Source of the DNA: Elusimicrobiota bacterium
Lineage (GTDB): Bacteria > Elusimicrobiota > Elusimicrobia > JACQJP01
NCBI GenBank assembly: GCA_016204975.1
Contig: JACQJP010000002.1
Location: forward strand, 1-38,398
Length of the DNA stretch: 38,398 nt
Direction: 5' to 3'
Shown here: piece by piece, positions 17,559-26,736 of the stretch
Layout of the letters: each line of letters begins with the position of its first letter
Position numbering within the stretch: the stretch's first letter is position 1
Program-made: the position numbers and the translations under genes
Notes under the pieces: generated by a model
Told to the model about the DNA's origin: nothing
Seen by the model: the letters and a program-made list of their open reading frames with translations, nothing else
The model's database searches: none

Positions 17559-18448
17559 AGCCCTTCGCGATCGATCTCTAAGAGTAGAAAGCGGCTGGGG
17601 ATTTGGAATTTTCGGAAGGCCTTCACCATAGCCACCCCGACCTGAGGCCCCTTCGGCCGGCTACAGAGCCCCAGGACGGAGGGTCCGGCGCCGGAGAGGG
17701 CCGATCCGAAGGCTCCCGCTCGGACCGCGCTTTTGCAGACGTGACTTAAGCCTGGGATGAGTTTTTGGCGGTAGGGTTGGTGCAGGCGGTCCTGCATGCC
17801 CCGGGTGAGCCAGCCCGCGTCTCGGCGCAGAAACCCATACAGGAATCCCGCCACCGACATCAGGTTGGAGACGGCGTCTTGGAGGCGGACCTTTTTGGGA
17901 AGGACCGCCCGGGACTTTGGGGTGGAGAGAGTTCGGTCGGGGAGGCAGACCGCCGCAATCCAGTGGGAGGGGGGGCGGATGGAAAAATACCTCAGCTCCC
18001 GGTTGCTCCACAGGCTGGCGCACATCCCTCCCCGGTGTGCCGCCACGACGTTGTCTGCATGGCCCTCTGCGAGGGCGGCGCGCTTTAAGAGTTCCTCTTG
18101 GGATAGGGGTTTTTTCAGAAAGGCGTTGGCCGCCGCCATGGCCGCCAACCGCGCGGCTGCGCTGGAGCCGAGCCCCTTCTTTAAAGGGATTTGATTCTTC
18201 ATCTCGAAGCTCCAGGCGTAGCGGTTCCAATCCGGCCCCAAGATTTTGGAAAATGTCCGGACGACCAGATTGGAGCGGTTCCGGGGCAGTTCCTGCGCTC
18301 CTTCTCCGGCGATGGAGACCTGGAGCCCCCGGCCCTTTTTTCGTTGAACCCACAGGGTGTCATACAACTTCAGCGCCAGCCCCAGGACGTCAAACCCGGC
18401 TCCCAGGTTTCCGCTGCTGGCCGGCACCCGAACCAGGACTGTTTTCAT
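17531..18448 (-). CDS. thrB: Homoserine kinase (GHMP kinase)
   Basis: MKTVLVRVPASSGNLGAGFDVLGLALKLYDTL; PLKKGLGSSAAARLAAMAAAN; EGHADNVVAAHRGG; 28-bp convergent overlap with the PiT gene. Confidence 0.87.
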   Translation of the reverse strand: MKTVLVRVPASSGNLGAGFDVLGLALKLYDTLWVQRKKGRGLQVSIAGEGAQELPRNRSNLVVRTFSKILGPDWNRYAWSFEMKNQIPLKKGLGSSAAARLAAMAAANAFLKKPLSQEELLKRAALAEGHADNVVAAHRGGMCASLWSNRELRYFSIRPPSHWIAAVCLPDRTLSTPKSRAVLPKKVRLQDAVSNLMSVAGFLYGFLRRDAGWLTRGMQDRLHQPYRQKLIPGLSHVCKSAVRAGAFGSALSGAGPSVLGLCSRPKGPQVGVAMVKAFRKFQIPSRFLLLEIDREGLQVSQGRVR

Positions 18449-18458
18449 CAGGTCTTAC

Positions 18459-19820
18459 TCATCGGCGCAGCCATCCCGCGCCCCACAGCGCCAGGGCCGC
18501 CAGGAGCCCCGGGAAGATGGCGTAGTCCCTCCAGGCGCCTCCTGCCAAAACCGCCAGGGTGGAGGCTCCCCATCCGGTGACCATGGAACGATAGGCCCAA
18601 GGGGCCGGTGTCCTCAGGGCGGGGAGGTAGCTGGAGAGGACCGGCAGCAGAAGCCCCGGGATGGTGCTGGCTCCCACCACATACCACAGCCCCACCACCG
18701 AAGGAAGCCACCAGCTTAAAAGGATCGAGAATATCCCCACCCCCACCAGCCCCCAGCGCACCCAGGCCAGCTCCTCTGTCTGGGAGAGGTGACGAAATCG
18801 CGCCCAGACGTCTTTTCCTAGACTCATGGCGGAGAGTAGAGCCAGGCTATTGAGGGTGGACATCGCCGTGGCCAGCATGCCGACCCAGAAAACCCCCAAT
18901 AGCCCCGCCGGCAAAACCGCACTGGCCAGCCGGGGATAGGCCTGAACCGGCTCGGAGAGATCGGGAAAGGCGGCCCGGGCATAGAGCCCGGAGGCGGTGG
19001 TCAGCCCATCGAAGAGAAACCAAAAAAGAACGGCGATCCCTATGCCCCTGCGGGCGATGGCCGGATGCCGGGCGGCGGAGCATCTTTGGTGAAATCCCGG
19101 ATCCACAAAGGTCCATAGGGCGATCAGGTACCAGTTCACGGTCAGTCCCCAGCCGAGCTTTCCGGGGAATGCGAGATGGCTCTCCGGCAGGTTGGTTTTC
19201 AAAAACTCGATCCCCCCCAACGCCTTTCCGGAAAAAACCAGCAGGAGGGACATTCCCGCAAACATCAAGACGAACTCCAGCCCATCCACCCAGACATCGG
19301 CTCGGAACCCGCCGCGATAGAGATAGAACAAGGTGAGGGCGGTGCCCAGGGCGACGCAGAGCAAGAGTGGCCAACCGGTCAGCCACTCCAGAAGGACCCC
19401 CAGGATCAAGACGTAGGGAGCCGGGGTGGTGATCAAGAAGGCCAGCCACCCGCCGAAAAGAGCCGCTTTTCTGCCGTAGATTTTTTCCAGCCGGTCCGGG
19501 ATAGTCAGGGAGTCTTCCTCTGAACGGATCCTGCCTGCCAACAGAAAGGCATACAGAAAGGCAAAGAGGTAGTAGGGAAACCCCAGAACCATCCAGTTGG
19601 AAATCCCGTAGGCATAGGAGAACTCCCCCACCCCCAGGATGCCTCCGTACCAGGTGGAGACCAGCGTGGCCACGAAGAAGGGCAGGGTCAGGGTCCGCCC
19701 CGCCAGCAGGTAGTCCTCGCGTCCGGCCCGGGCTTTGCGGGCGGACCAGGCCCCGATCCCTATGACGGCCAGTACGTAGCCTGCCACCACCATCCAATCC
19801 CCAGCCGACAATGTCGCCAT
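18459..19820 (-). CDS. Sodium:solute symporter (SSS family)
   Basis: REDYLLAGRTLTLPFFVATLVSTWYGGILGVGEFSYAYGISNW; multi-TM. Confidence 0.87.
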   Translation of the reverse strand: MATLSAGDWMVVAGYVLAVIGIGAWSARKARAGREDYLLAGRTLTLPFFVATLVSTWYGGILGVGEFSYAYGISNWMVLGFPYYLFAFLYAFLLAGRIRSEEDSLTIPDRLEKIYGRKAALFGGWLAFLITTPAPYVLILGVLLEWLTGWPLLLCVALGTALTLFYLYRGGFRADVWVDGLEFVLMFAGMSLLLVFSGKALGGIEFLKTNLPESHLAFPGKLGWGLTVNWYLIALWTFVDPGFHQRCSAARHPAIARRGIGIAVLFWFLFDGLTTASGLYARAAFPDLSEPVQAYPRLASAVLPAGLLGVFWVGMLATAMSTLNSLALLSAMSLGKDVWARFRHLSQTEELAWVRWGLVGVGIFSILLSWWLPSVVGLWYVVGASTIPGLLLPVLSSYLPALRTPAPWAYRSMVTGWGASTLAVLAGGAWRDYAIFPGLLAALALWGAGWLRR

Positions 19821-19834
19821 AGGCAGTAAAGTTT

Positions 19835-20812
19835 TTAGTTACGAGTGATCCAGAATGAGCCCGGGGTTTGCCTCGACATTTCCTCCCCTAAGATGGGGAA
19901 TCGCAGAACTATCTCCTCCGGAAAACGGAGCTTAAGAAAGTTCAAAGCACCGAGGATGCGGAATTGCGCATTGAAGGATAGAAAGGCCTCTAAAAGGTAC
20001 TGCTCGTTGAAAAACCGGAGTTCGTCGGCATGTATCCGTCGCGGATAGTCCTGCGGGCTGAAGATATCGTGGAAGTGTATAAAACTGCCCGGAGCCATTC
20101 CGGGCAAGATATTTAGAATCTCATAGAGAACGTCTCCATTGGGTTTGATGACATGTGAAGAGTCTACAAAGAGGATATCGTTTCTTTTTAGGGTTTTGAA
20201 CAGTTCGCCTCCTACCTCCTCCACCCGCTTGCGGCGGACCTCTATGCCCAACCGTTCCAGCCATGGATTCTGGTAGGGTTCGATACAGGTGATGTGACAT
20301 TCATAGCCGGGGCGCTCCGCCTGATTCTTTTTGACGGCCTCCAAAGTCATCAACGTGGAATACCCGCTTCCTATTTCGATGAGCCGGGCAGGTTTGACGT
20401 GGCGTATGAAACTGTACAGATATTCCGCATCTCCGGATTCAAACCATCCATTGTGATAATAGTATTCCAAACGATTCGTTGGGTCGATGGGCAAGCAAGC
20501 CAGCTCCTGGTTATAGTGAAAGGCGCGTAGAATCTTTAGCTGTTCATCCACATTCCAATCGATTCCCGGGAGGTCCCTCTTTTTCCCGCTTTCTTCCAAC
20601 TTTTTTGGGTCAAAATAAGGGTCGAGATAGTGGTCCACAATGGGATAAACGCCGGTAACGAAGAATAACTTGCGACTCATCCGCATGCGATGGAGCCCCA
20701 CCTTTCGCGTCAACTTCAAATACATGCATCCCAACCAGAGAAGTGGAGAAAAAATGAAATCGATGGCTGGGGCGATAACTCTCAAAGCCTGTTTTATAGC
20801 AGAAGAGAACAT
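19835..20812 (-). CDS. Class I SAM-dependent methyltransferase
   Basis: RLIEIGSGYSTLMTLEAV; ITCIEPYQNPWLERLG; NDILFVDSSHVIKPNGDVLYEILNILPGMAPGSFIHFHDIF; start taken as MFSSAIKQ, ORF-track extension looks non-coding. Confidence 0.8.
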   Translation of the reverse strand: MFSSAIKQALRVIAPAIDFIFSPLLWLGCMYLKLTRKVGLHRMRMSRKLFFVTGVYPIVDHYLDPYFDPKKLEESGKKRDLPGIDWNVDEQLKILRAFHYNQELACLPIDPTNRLEYYYHNGWFESGDAEYLYSFIRHVKPARLIEIGSGYSTLMTLEAVKKNQAERPGYECHITCIEPYQNPWLERLGIEVRRKRVEEVGGELFKTLKRNDILFVDSSHVIKPNGDVLYEILNILPGMAPGSFIHFHDIFSPQDYPRRIHADELRFFNEQYLLEAFLSFNAQFRILGALNFLKLRFPEEIVLRFPILGEEMSRQTPGSFWITRN

Positions 20813-20814
20813 TT

Positions 20815-21438
20815 CTAGTACTGGCGGAAGGCCCAGACCCAACCTCGATGAACCTGGAGGGATACGGTCTTGGCGTTCGCCAGATTGCTGACCCCCCGGG
20901 AACCTGCCGGGAGCCACTGGCGCCGTAGGGGGTAGAGAACCCCGGATAGACTCACCTGGGATTTTTCCGGCCCGGAGATGAGGGCAACTCCCCGCTTCTT
21001 TTTTGAGCGGAACCTCCATCTTTTCCCCACCAGCCTCAGTTCCCCGTCCCTGGCCCAAAAAGAGATCTCGAAGGAGCCTTTGAAGTTTTCTGCCGCCTTG
21101 AGATTTCCCAGGCTGTGGTCCGTCCGTCGCCCCAGGGCTCCCAGGACCCACACCTGGAGGGGCCGGAGCCGCCGCCTCAAAAAATCAAAGGCCTTTTCCA
21201 GGTCCGAACGGTCAGGGTCCGGCTCATAGACCCATAGGGTCCCCGGCCGCCCCCCTTCGGGGCCATAGGAATCCAGATCCCCCAGAATCCATCGAGGGAC
21301 AATTCCAAACCGCTTTGCCTCTCGGGCTCCCCCGTCCACCGCAAGCGCCGCGTCCGCTTCTTTCCAGACCCTTCGGACGATGGGGGCGGGGGGATACTCT
21401 CCATTCGCAAAAACAAGAATACGGCGAAGGCTGGTCAC
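20815..21438 (-). CDS. Thiamine pyrophosphokinase-like protein
   Basis: ILVFANGEYPP; ALAVDGGAREAKRFGIVPRWILGDLDS; PDRSDLEKAFDFL; VLGALGRRTDHSLGNL; GTG start at 21438. Confidence 0.72.
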   Translation of the reverse strand: MTSLRRILVFANGEYPPAPIVRRVWKEADAALAVDGGAREAKRFGIVPRWILGDLDSYGPEGGRPGTLWVYEPDPDRSDLEKAFDFLRRRLRPLQVWVLGALGRRTDHSLGNLKAAENFKGSFEISFWARDGELRLVGKRWRFRSKKKRGVALISGPEKSQVSLSGVLYPLRRQWLPAGSRGVSNLANAKTVSLQVHRGWVWAFRQY

Positions 21439-21935
21439 GGTTTTTTGGATCTGGGAGCGGGCAGTTTGCGGATTTTTTTTATAAGGCCGGTGGTGGAAAA
21501 TCCAGGGACCCACGGCGCTCGAACCACGCGATCGGCAAATTCTCGGCCCACGATCTCCCCGGGACGGTAGTCCGCCCCCTTGACCAGCACCTCCGGCCGG
21601 ATCGTTCTAAGCAGTTTTTTGGGAGTTGTTTCCGGAAAGATGGTCACATAATCCACGCAGGCCAGGGCTGCCAAGAGCCTCCCACGCAGGTCCTGGCGGA
21701 TGAGGGGCCGCCCCCGGCCCTTCAATTTCCGAACGGAGGAGTCCGAGTTGACCCCCACCACCAGAATCTCGCCGCAGGTCTTGGCTTTTTGAAGGGTCGC
21801 AATGTGTCCGATGTGCAGCAGATCGAAACACCCGTTGGTAAAGACGATGCGACGTCCACGCCGGCGGTGGGCTTTCAGTTTTTTCAACAAGGCGGGGAGG
21901 GGGAGAACCTTTGAAAAAGAGCTCAGAGTGTTCAA
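21435..21935 (-). CDS. rfaE2: D-glycero-beta-D-manno-heptose 1-phosphate adenylyltransferase-like (RfaE C-domain)
   Basis: RIVFTNGCFDLLHIGHIATLQKAK; ILVVGVNSDSSVRKLKGRGRPL; VLVKGADYRPGEIVG; TTG start overlapping the gmhA stop as TTGA. Confidence 0.87.
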   Translation of the reverse strand: MNTLSSFSKVLPLPALLKKLKAHRRRGRRIVFTNGCFDLLHIGHIATLQKAKTCGEILVVGVNSDSSVRKLKGRGRPLIRQDLRGRLLAALACVDYVTIFPETTPKKLLRTIRPEVLVKGADYRPGEIVGREFADRVVRAPWVPGFSTTGLIKKIRKLPAPRSKKP

Positions 21936-22573
21936 GGGAAGAGGGCCTGTTCCACGAAAGCACAGATGGCGTGAATGGCCGCGATGTGGCTTTCCTGAAT
22001 GCGCTCGGTGGCCTCGGAGGGGACACAAATGCAGAGGTCAACCCGCGCCTTGAGTTTGCCTCCGCTTCGGCCGGTCAGGCCGATCACCCGGGCCCCGCAC
22101 CTTTTGGCCTCCTGGGCGGCTTTCAGGACATTGGGGGAGTTGCCGCTGGTGGAAAGCACAAAGAGCAAATCTCCCGCCACCACATGCGCCTGGACTTGAC
22201 GGGAGAACACCTCCTCGAAGCTGAAGTCATTGCCGATGGCGGTCAGGTCCGAGGTGTTGACGGTCAAGGCCAGGGCGGGAAGGGCGCGCCGGTTTTTCTT
22301 GAAACGCCCCACCAGCTCCGCCGCAAAATGCTGCGAATCCGCCGCGCTGCCGCCATTGCCGCAAATCACGAGTTTCCTTCCCTGCCGGTAGGTTTCCACG
22401 GACCACCGGGCGGCTTGCAGTATCTGGGAAGCGGACTCCGAGGAAAATTTTTCCAAGGTTTTTGCGCTGTCCTTGAGTTGGGTCTCGATCTCCTCCGCAA
22501 TACCTGCCGATAAGGTGTACTTCCTTTCGGCAGGTACCTGGCGCACTATATTGCGCCGGGTATGCTTAGTCAT
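21932..22573 (-). CDS. gmhA: Phosphoheptose isomerase (SIS domain)
   Basis: LVICGNGGSAADSQHFAAELVGRFKKNRRALPALALT; LLFVLSTSGNSPNVLKAAQEAK; ESHIAAIHAICAFVEQALF; ATG overlaps accC stop. Confidence 0.9.
   Translation of the reverse strand: MTKHTRRNIVRQVPAERKYTLSAGIAEEIETQLKDSAKTLEKFSSESASQILQAARWSVETYRQGRKLVICGNGGSAADSQHFAAELVGRFKKNRRALPALALTVNTSDLTAIGNDFSFEEVFSRQVQAHVVAGDLLFVLSTSGNSPNVLKAAQEAKRCGARVIGLTGRSGGKLKARVDLCICVPSEATERIQESHIAAIHAICAFVEQALFP
22501..22536 (-). repeat. Palindromic element within the gmhA 5' coding end
   Basis: TACCTGCCGA (22501-22510) and TCGGCAGGTA (22527-22536), perfect 10-bp inverted repeat; loop contains AAGG/CCTT; read as VPAERKYTLSAG. Confidence 0.7.
22540..22557 (-). 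repeat. Second perfect inverted repeat abutting the first in the gmhA 5' end
   Basis: GGCGCA (22540-22545) and TGCGCC (22552-22557), 6-nt loop. Confidence 0.6.
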
Positions 22574-23958
22574 GGGTGGGGCTCCTTTGGTAAGATCGGG
22601 TCCATGGGAACCGTGTGATTGAGGAACTCCTGTTCCACAAAACCGGTGTGGACCTTCCCCCTCTGAAACGCCTCACACTCCAATATCCTGCGGTGAAGGG
22701 AAAGGGTCGTGTCGATGCCTGCGATTTGGAATTCCTCCAGCGCATTTCGTGCCCGGGCCAGGGCCGATCTTCGATCTTTCCCGCAGCAGATGAGCTTGGC
22801 GATCAGGCTGTCGTAATAGCTGGGGACACAGTAGCCCTCATACACATGTGTGTCCACTCGGACTCCTTGACCTGCGGGCGGGCGCCACTTGGAAACCCGG
22901 CCCGGGGAGGGAGAAAAATTCCTCTCCGGATTTTCGGCGTTGATGCGGTGCTCGATGGCGTGCCCCAGGATCTTCACGGGCCGGCGCCGCATGGGACGGC
23001 CCTGGGCGATACGAATCTGCTCGCAGACCAGGTCTATGCCGGTCACCATCTCCGTGACCGGATGCTCCACCTGCAGGCGGGAGTTTACCTCCATAAAATA
23101 GAATTTTCCTTCGGGGCTTAGGAGAAACTCCACCGTCCCCAAGTTGCTGTATCGGACGGCGCGCGCCACCCGGCAGGCCGCCTCCTGAAGCGAGCGGCGC
23201 AGGCGGGGCGAAACCGCCGGCGAGGGAGACTCCTCCACCAGCTTCTGGTGCTTGCGCTGCAGGGAGCAGTCCCTTTCGGGAAAGGCGAGGACGCGGCCTT
23301 CCAGATCGGCCGCGATCTGGATTTCCACATGGCGGGGTCTTTCCAGGTATCTCTCCAGATAGAGGGAGCCATCCCCGAAGGCGGCCTGGGCCTCGCGGCC
23401 GGCGGTTTCCCAGTCCGTCAAAAGCCCACGGGGGTCCCGCGTCAAACGTATTCCCCGCCCGCCCCCTCCTGCGGCGGCCTTGATCATCAAGGGATAGCCG
23501 ATCGAGGCGGCCAGCTTCTGAAGCGCGGCCTGGGAGAGGGTACGGAAGGCCCCCTCGGTTCCCGGAACCACCGGTACTCCGTTGGCCTTGGCCAGAACTC
23601 TGGCCACCGCCTTGTTTCCGGATTTTTCAATGGCCTCCTCCGTTGGGCCGATGAAGACCAACCCCGCCTCTCGGCAGGCCCTGGCAAAACGGGAATTTTC
23701 AGAAAGGAAACCGTAACCGGGATGCACCGCTTGCGCGCCGCTTAAACGGGCCGCGGAGAGGATTGCCTCCACGCAAAGGTAGCTCTGGGCGGAAGGCCCG
23801 GGGCCGATGCACCAAGCCTCATCCGCCAGGCGCAGATGCAGGGATTCCCGATCCGCCTCGGAGTAGATGGCCACCGTCTGAAGGCCCAGGCGGCGGCAGG
23901 CGCGGATCACCCGCACCGCGATCTCACCCCGGTTGGCCACTAAAACCTTTTTAAACAC
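22570..23958 (-). CDS. accC: Acetyl-CoA carboxylase biotin carboxylase subunit
   Basis: MFKKVLVANRGEIAVRVIRACRRLG; MIKAAAGGGGRGIR; FMEVNSRLQVEHPVTEMVTGIDLV; HRINAENPERNFSPSPG. Confidence 0.95.
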   Translation of the reverse strand: MFKKVLVANRGEIAVRVIRACRRLGLQTVAIYSEADRESLHLRLADEAWCIGPGPSAQSYLCVEAILSAARLSGAQAVHPGYGFLSENSRFARACREAGLVFIGPTEEAIEKSGNKAVARVLAKANGVPVVPGTEGAFRTLSQAALQKLAASIGYPLMIKAAAGGGGRGIRLTRDPRGLLTDWETAGREAQAAFGDGSLYLERYLERPRHVEIQIAADLEGRVLAFPERDCSLQRKHQKLVEESPSPAVSPRLRRSLQEAACRVARAVRYSNLGTVEFLLSPEGKFYFMEVNSRLQVEHPVTEMVTGIDLVCEQIRIAQGRPMRRRPVKILGHAIEHRINAENPERNFSPSPGRVSKWRPPAGQGVRVDTHVYEGYCVPSYYDSLIAKLICCGKDRRSALARARNALEEFQIAGIDTTLSLHRRILECEAFQRGKVHTGFVEQEFLNHTVPMDPILPKEPHP

Positions 23959-24346
23959 CCGTGGGAACCTCTATTAGAAACAAGGGTTGGCCGTAATGCA
24001 CCGCCTCCCCTTCCTGGATCAAAACCCTGCGGAGCCTTCCCGCAGCGGGGCTTTCCACCGGTATGACCTTGCGGCCCATCTCGATCCACCCGAGTTTTTC
24101 GCCTTTTTTCAAATCCCTGCCTTCCGTATCGTCGCAGCCGGGGTACCCCGGTTTTCCCAGCCGGAAAACCCCCACCGCAGGGGAGGCCACGGCCCTCCAG
24201 GGCTTGGAGGGCAGGCGGGTCCCGGAGGAGGAGAGCTCCTGCGACTTTTTAAAGTGAAAGCGCTCCTGGCCCTTTTCCCAGTAGACCTCCATCAGATCGG
24301 TGGAGTCAATGAAATCTATGATTTGCTTCGCTTGTGAAAGGTCCAT
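23951..24346 (-). CDS. accB: Biotin carboxyl carrier protein-like (AccB fold) lacking the canonical biotinylation motif
   Basis: VASPAVGVFRLGKPGYPG...LKKGEKLGWIEMGRKVIPVESPAAGRLRRVLIQEGEAVHYGQPLFLIE aligns ungapped with the AccB C-terminal domain; adjacent to accC. Confidence 0.82.
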   Translation of the reverse strand: MDLSQAKQIIDFIDSTDLMEVYWEKGQERFHFKKSQELSSSGTRLPSKPWRAVASPAVGVFRLGKPGYPGCDDTEGRDLKKGEKLGWIEMGRKVIPVESPAAGRLRRVLIQEGEAVHYGQPLFLIEVPTGV

Positions 24347-24358
24347 AGCGAGGAACGG

Positions 24359-24790
24359 CTACCTTTCCGGCCGGAACCTTTTGAACGGGAACGGAAGAAT
24401 CTCCGGCACCGTCTTGCGAGAGAAGGCCTTCCGGCCGTTCGACCGGACGCTTAAAAGCAAAAGCTCCGCCCTGGGGCCGAACTCCTGCAAAACCTGTCGG
24501 CAGGCTCCACAAGACTCTACCTCCCGGCCCACAATGGCGATTTTTTTAATCCGTCTTTCCCCGCAGCTGAGAGCATTGAAGATGGCCACGCGCTCCGCGC
24601 AGCAGGTCAGCCCAAAGGAGACATTCTCCACGTTGCAGCCCTCATAAATTCTCCCTGAGGAGGCCAGGACCGCCGCGCCCACCGGATAGCGGGAATAGGG
24701 GCAATAGGCCTTTTTGCGGCATTCTGTGGCGCGTCGAAGGAGCTGCCTTTCCAGCGAGCTCAGCACGACGTCGTGCGCGAGAATACCCAT
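24359..24790 (-). CDS. cdd: Cytidine deaminase
   Basis: AYCPYSRYPVGAAVLASSGRIYEGCNVENVSFGLTCCAERVAIFNAL; ESCGACRQVLQEFG. Confidence 0.92.
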   Translation of the reverse strand: MGILAHDVVLSSLERQLLRRATECRKKAYCPYSRYPVGAAVLASSGRIYEGCNVENVSFGLTCCAERVAIFNALSCGERRIKKIAIVGREVESCGACRQVLQEFGPRAELLLLSVRSNGRKAFSRKTVPEILPFPFKRFRPER

Positions 24791-25660
24791 CTAGCTTCTC
24801 CGGGGGGAGGGTTTCAGATGCCTGCCGATCAGAAGCTCGAGTTTCCGACGGGCGGCAGGGGCCATGGCCTGCGCCCGGGTAAAGACGGCGTTCGCCAGGG
24901 CCTGACCGCAGCCGCAGCTTCTGGGCAGGCCGGCCACCCTGGGTAAAGCGGTCCGGATGAGCTTCTGGACGTTACGAACGTTGACACTGAGATTTTCCAG
25001 CACCTTCTCCATGGTCACCTCTTCCCCATCCTTCCAGACGTCGTAATCGGTTACCAGCGAGATGCTGGAGTAGCACAGCTGGGCCTCCCGGGCGAGCTTC
25101 GCCTCCGGAGCGGCGGTCATTCCGATCACGGAGTATCCCGCGCGCCGGTGGTCCTGGGATTCTGCGCGGGTGGAGAAGGCCGGTCCCTCGATGCAGACGT
25201 AGGTTCCCCCCGCATGGGCCGAGAAGCCCAGCCGGCTAGCCTCTTCGTAAAGAACTCCAGACAGCTCCCGGCAGAAGGGATCCGCCAAACCGACGTGCCC
25301 CACGATCCCTCCTCCGAAGAAGGTGGATATCCGCCTGGTCTTGTCCACCAGCTGATCCGGGAAGACGATATGCCGAGGCGCCAGCTCCTCCTTCAAAGAG
25401 CCCACCGCCGCCACCGAGAGGACCCGCTCCACCCCCAAGGACTTGAAGGCATACAGGTTGGCCCGCGCGTTGATCTCGGAGGGTAAGAGGCGATGACCGC
25501 TGCCATGCCGAGGCAGAAAGGCGAAGCGGACGCCGTCCAACTCCCCGATCTGAATCTCATCCGAGGGGGAGCCGAAGGGAGTCTTGGCCTTCACCCGCTC
25601 CAGGGGGCGGACCCCTTCGAAGCAGTAGAGACCGCTCCCTCCCAAGACCCCGATTCGCAC
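24791..25660 (-). CDS. mtnP: S-methyl-5'-thioadenosine phosphorylase
   Basis: IGVLGGSGLY; FLPRHGSGHRLLPSEINARANLYAFKSLGVERVLSVAAVGSLKEELAPRHIVFPDQLVDKT; VIGMTAAPEAKLAREAQLCYSSISLVTDYDVW; GTG start at 25660 is a choice, ORF extends to 25714. Confidence 0.9.
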   Translation of the reverse strand: MRIGVLGGSGLYCFEGVRPLERVKAKTPFGSPSDEIQIGELDGVRFAFLPRHGSGHRLLPSEINARANLYAFKSLGVERVLSVAAVGSLKEELAPRHIVFPDQLVDKTRRISTFFGGGIVGHVGLADPFCRELSGVLYEEASRLGFSAHAGGTYVCIEGPAFSTRAESQDHRRAGYSVIGMTAAPEAKLAREAQLCYSSISLVTDYDVWKDGEEVTMEKVLENLSVNVRNVQKLIRTALPRVAGLPRSCGCGQALANAVFTRAQAMAPAARRKLELLIGRHLKPSPRRS

Positions 25661-25697
25661 GGAAGGAGGCTTGTCTCGTCGCTTGTGCACTGGGCAG

Positions 25698-25706
25698 ATT
25701 ATATCA
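25698..25706 (-). promoter_or_regulatory. Extended -10 promoter (TGATATAAT) reading towards mtnP
   Basis: Minus strand TG-A-TATAAT in the divergent intergenic region. Confidence 0.45.
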
Positions 25707-25790
25707 AAAAACAAGTTTTTTCATCCTTTTCCCACTTTTTGATAGAATGCTTGCGGCAGCGGCAACCTGCTGATCTGAGGAGGTGGTGGG

Positions 25791-26735
25791 ATGACGAAAT
25801 CCCTGATTACCGGCGTGACCGGCCTCATCGGCTCGCACCTGGCGGAGTTTCTTTTACGCAAGGGGCACCGGGTTTGGGGGCTCTACCTCAAAACCCACCC
25901 CATGCATGTCCCCGTCCTGAGAGACAAGAAAATCCACTACATTCTGTGCGATTTAAACTCCAAGCGCAGGCTGCAAAATCTGATCCTTAGGATACGTCCG
26001 CGGTACCTGTTCCATCTAGGAGCACAATCTTATGTGCGCCCTTCCTGGGAGGACCCGGAATATACGCTGCGCACCAACATCTTAAGCACCCTCTGGATTC
26101 TGGAAGCCGCTCGCAGGCTGCGTCCTTCTCCCACGGTGGTTTTGGCCAGCTCCTCCGCCGAATACGGCTCGAATCTCCCCTCCGAGGTCCCGATTCGGGA
26201 AAACAAGGAGTTTCGCCCCTCCTCTCCTTATGCCGTCAGCAAGGTGGCCTCCGATATGTTGGGGTATCTCTATGCCCAGGCCTATCCCCTGCGCATCCTG
26301 CGCGCCCGCTACTTCAACACCACCGGTCCCCGCAAGGTGGCCGATGCCTGCTCGGATTTTGCCTTCCGGATCGCCCAGGCGGAGAAGAGGTCCTTCTCCA
26401 AAATCCCCGTGGGCAACCTCCGGCCCATCCGGGACATCACTGATGTCCGGGATGTGGTCCGCGCCACCTGGCTTATCGCCCAGAAGGGAAAAAACGGCGA
26501 GGCCTACAACGTCTGTTCCGGGAGGGCCATCTCGGTGGGCAGGATTTTGAAAATATTGCTTTCCTTGTCCAAAGGCAAGATCCACATCTTCAGGGATTCA
26601 AAACTCCTCCGTAGGATGGACGATCCTATTTTTGTGGGTGATTGTGCCAAGCTGCGAAAATTGGGTTGGAGGCCCCGCATTCCCATCCAACAAACTCTGA
26701 AAGACTTGCTGAACTTCTGGAGGCAGAGGGTGTAG
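25791..26735 (+). CDS. NAD-dependent epimerase/dehydratase (GDP-mannose 4,6-dehydratase/reductase-like)
   Basis: SLITGVTGLIGSHLAEFLLRKGHRVWGL; RPRYLFHLGAQSYVRPSWEDPEYTLRTNILSTLWILEA; YAVSK; GAGGAGGTGGTGGG upstream. Confidence 0.87.
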   Translation: MTKSLITGVTGLIGSHLAEFLLRKGHRVWGLYLKTHPMHVPVLRDKKIHYILCDLNSKRRLQNLILRIRPRYLFHLGAQSYVRPSWEDPEYTLRTNILSTLWILEAARRLRPSPTVVLASSSAEYGSNLPSEVPIRENKEFRPSSPYAVSKVASDMLGYLYAQAYPLRILRARYFNTTGPRKVADACSDFAFRIAQAEKRSFSKIPVGNLRPIRDITDVRDVVRATWLIAQKGKNGEAYNVCSGRAISVGRILKILLSLSKGKIHIFRDSKLLRRMDDPIFVGDCAKLRKLGWRPRIPIQQTLKDLLNFWRQRV

Positions 26736-26736
26736 A

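Noticed and set aside
20813-21151. N-terminal extension of the methyltransferase ORF in the ORF track
   Set aside because: Gly/Pro/Arg-rich and antisense-like over the thiN-like gene; methyltransferase sequence starts at MFSSAIKQ (20812).
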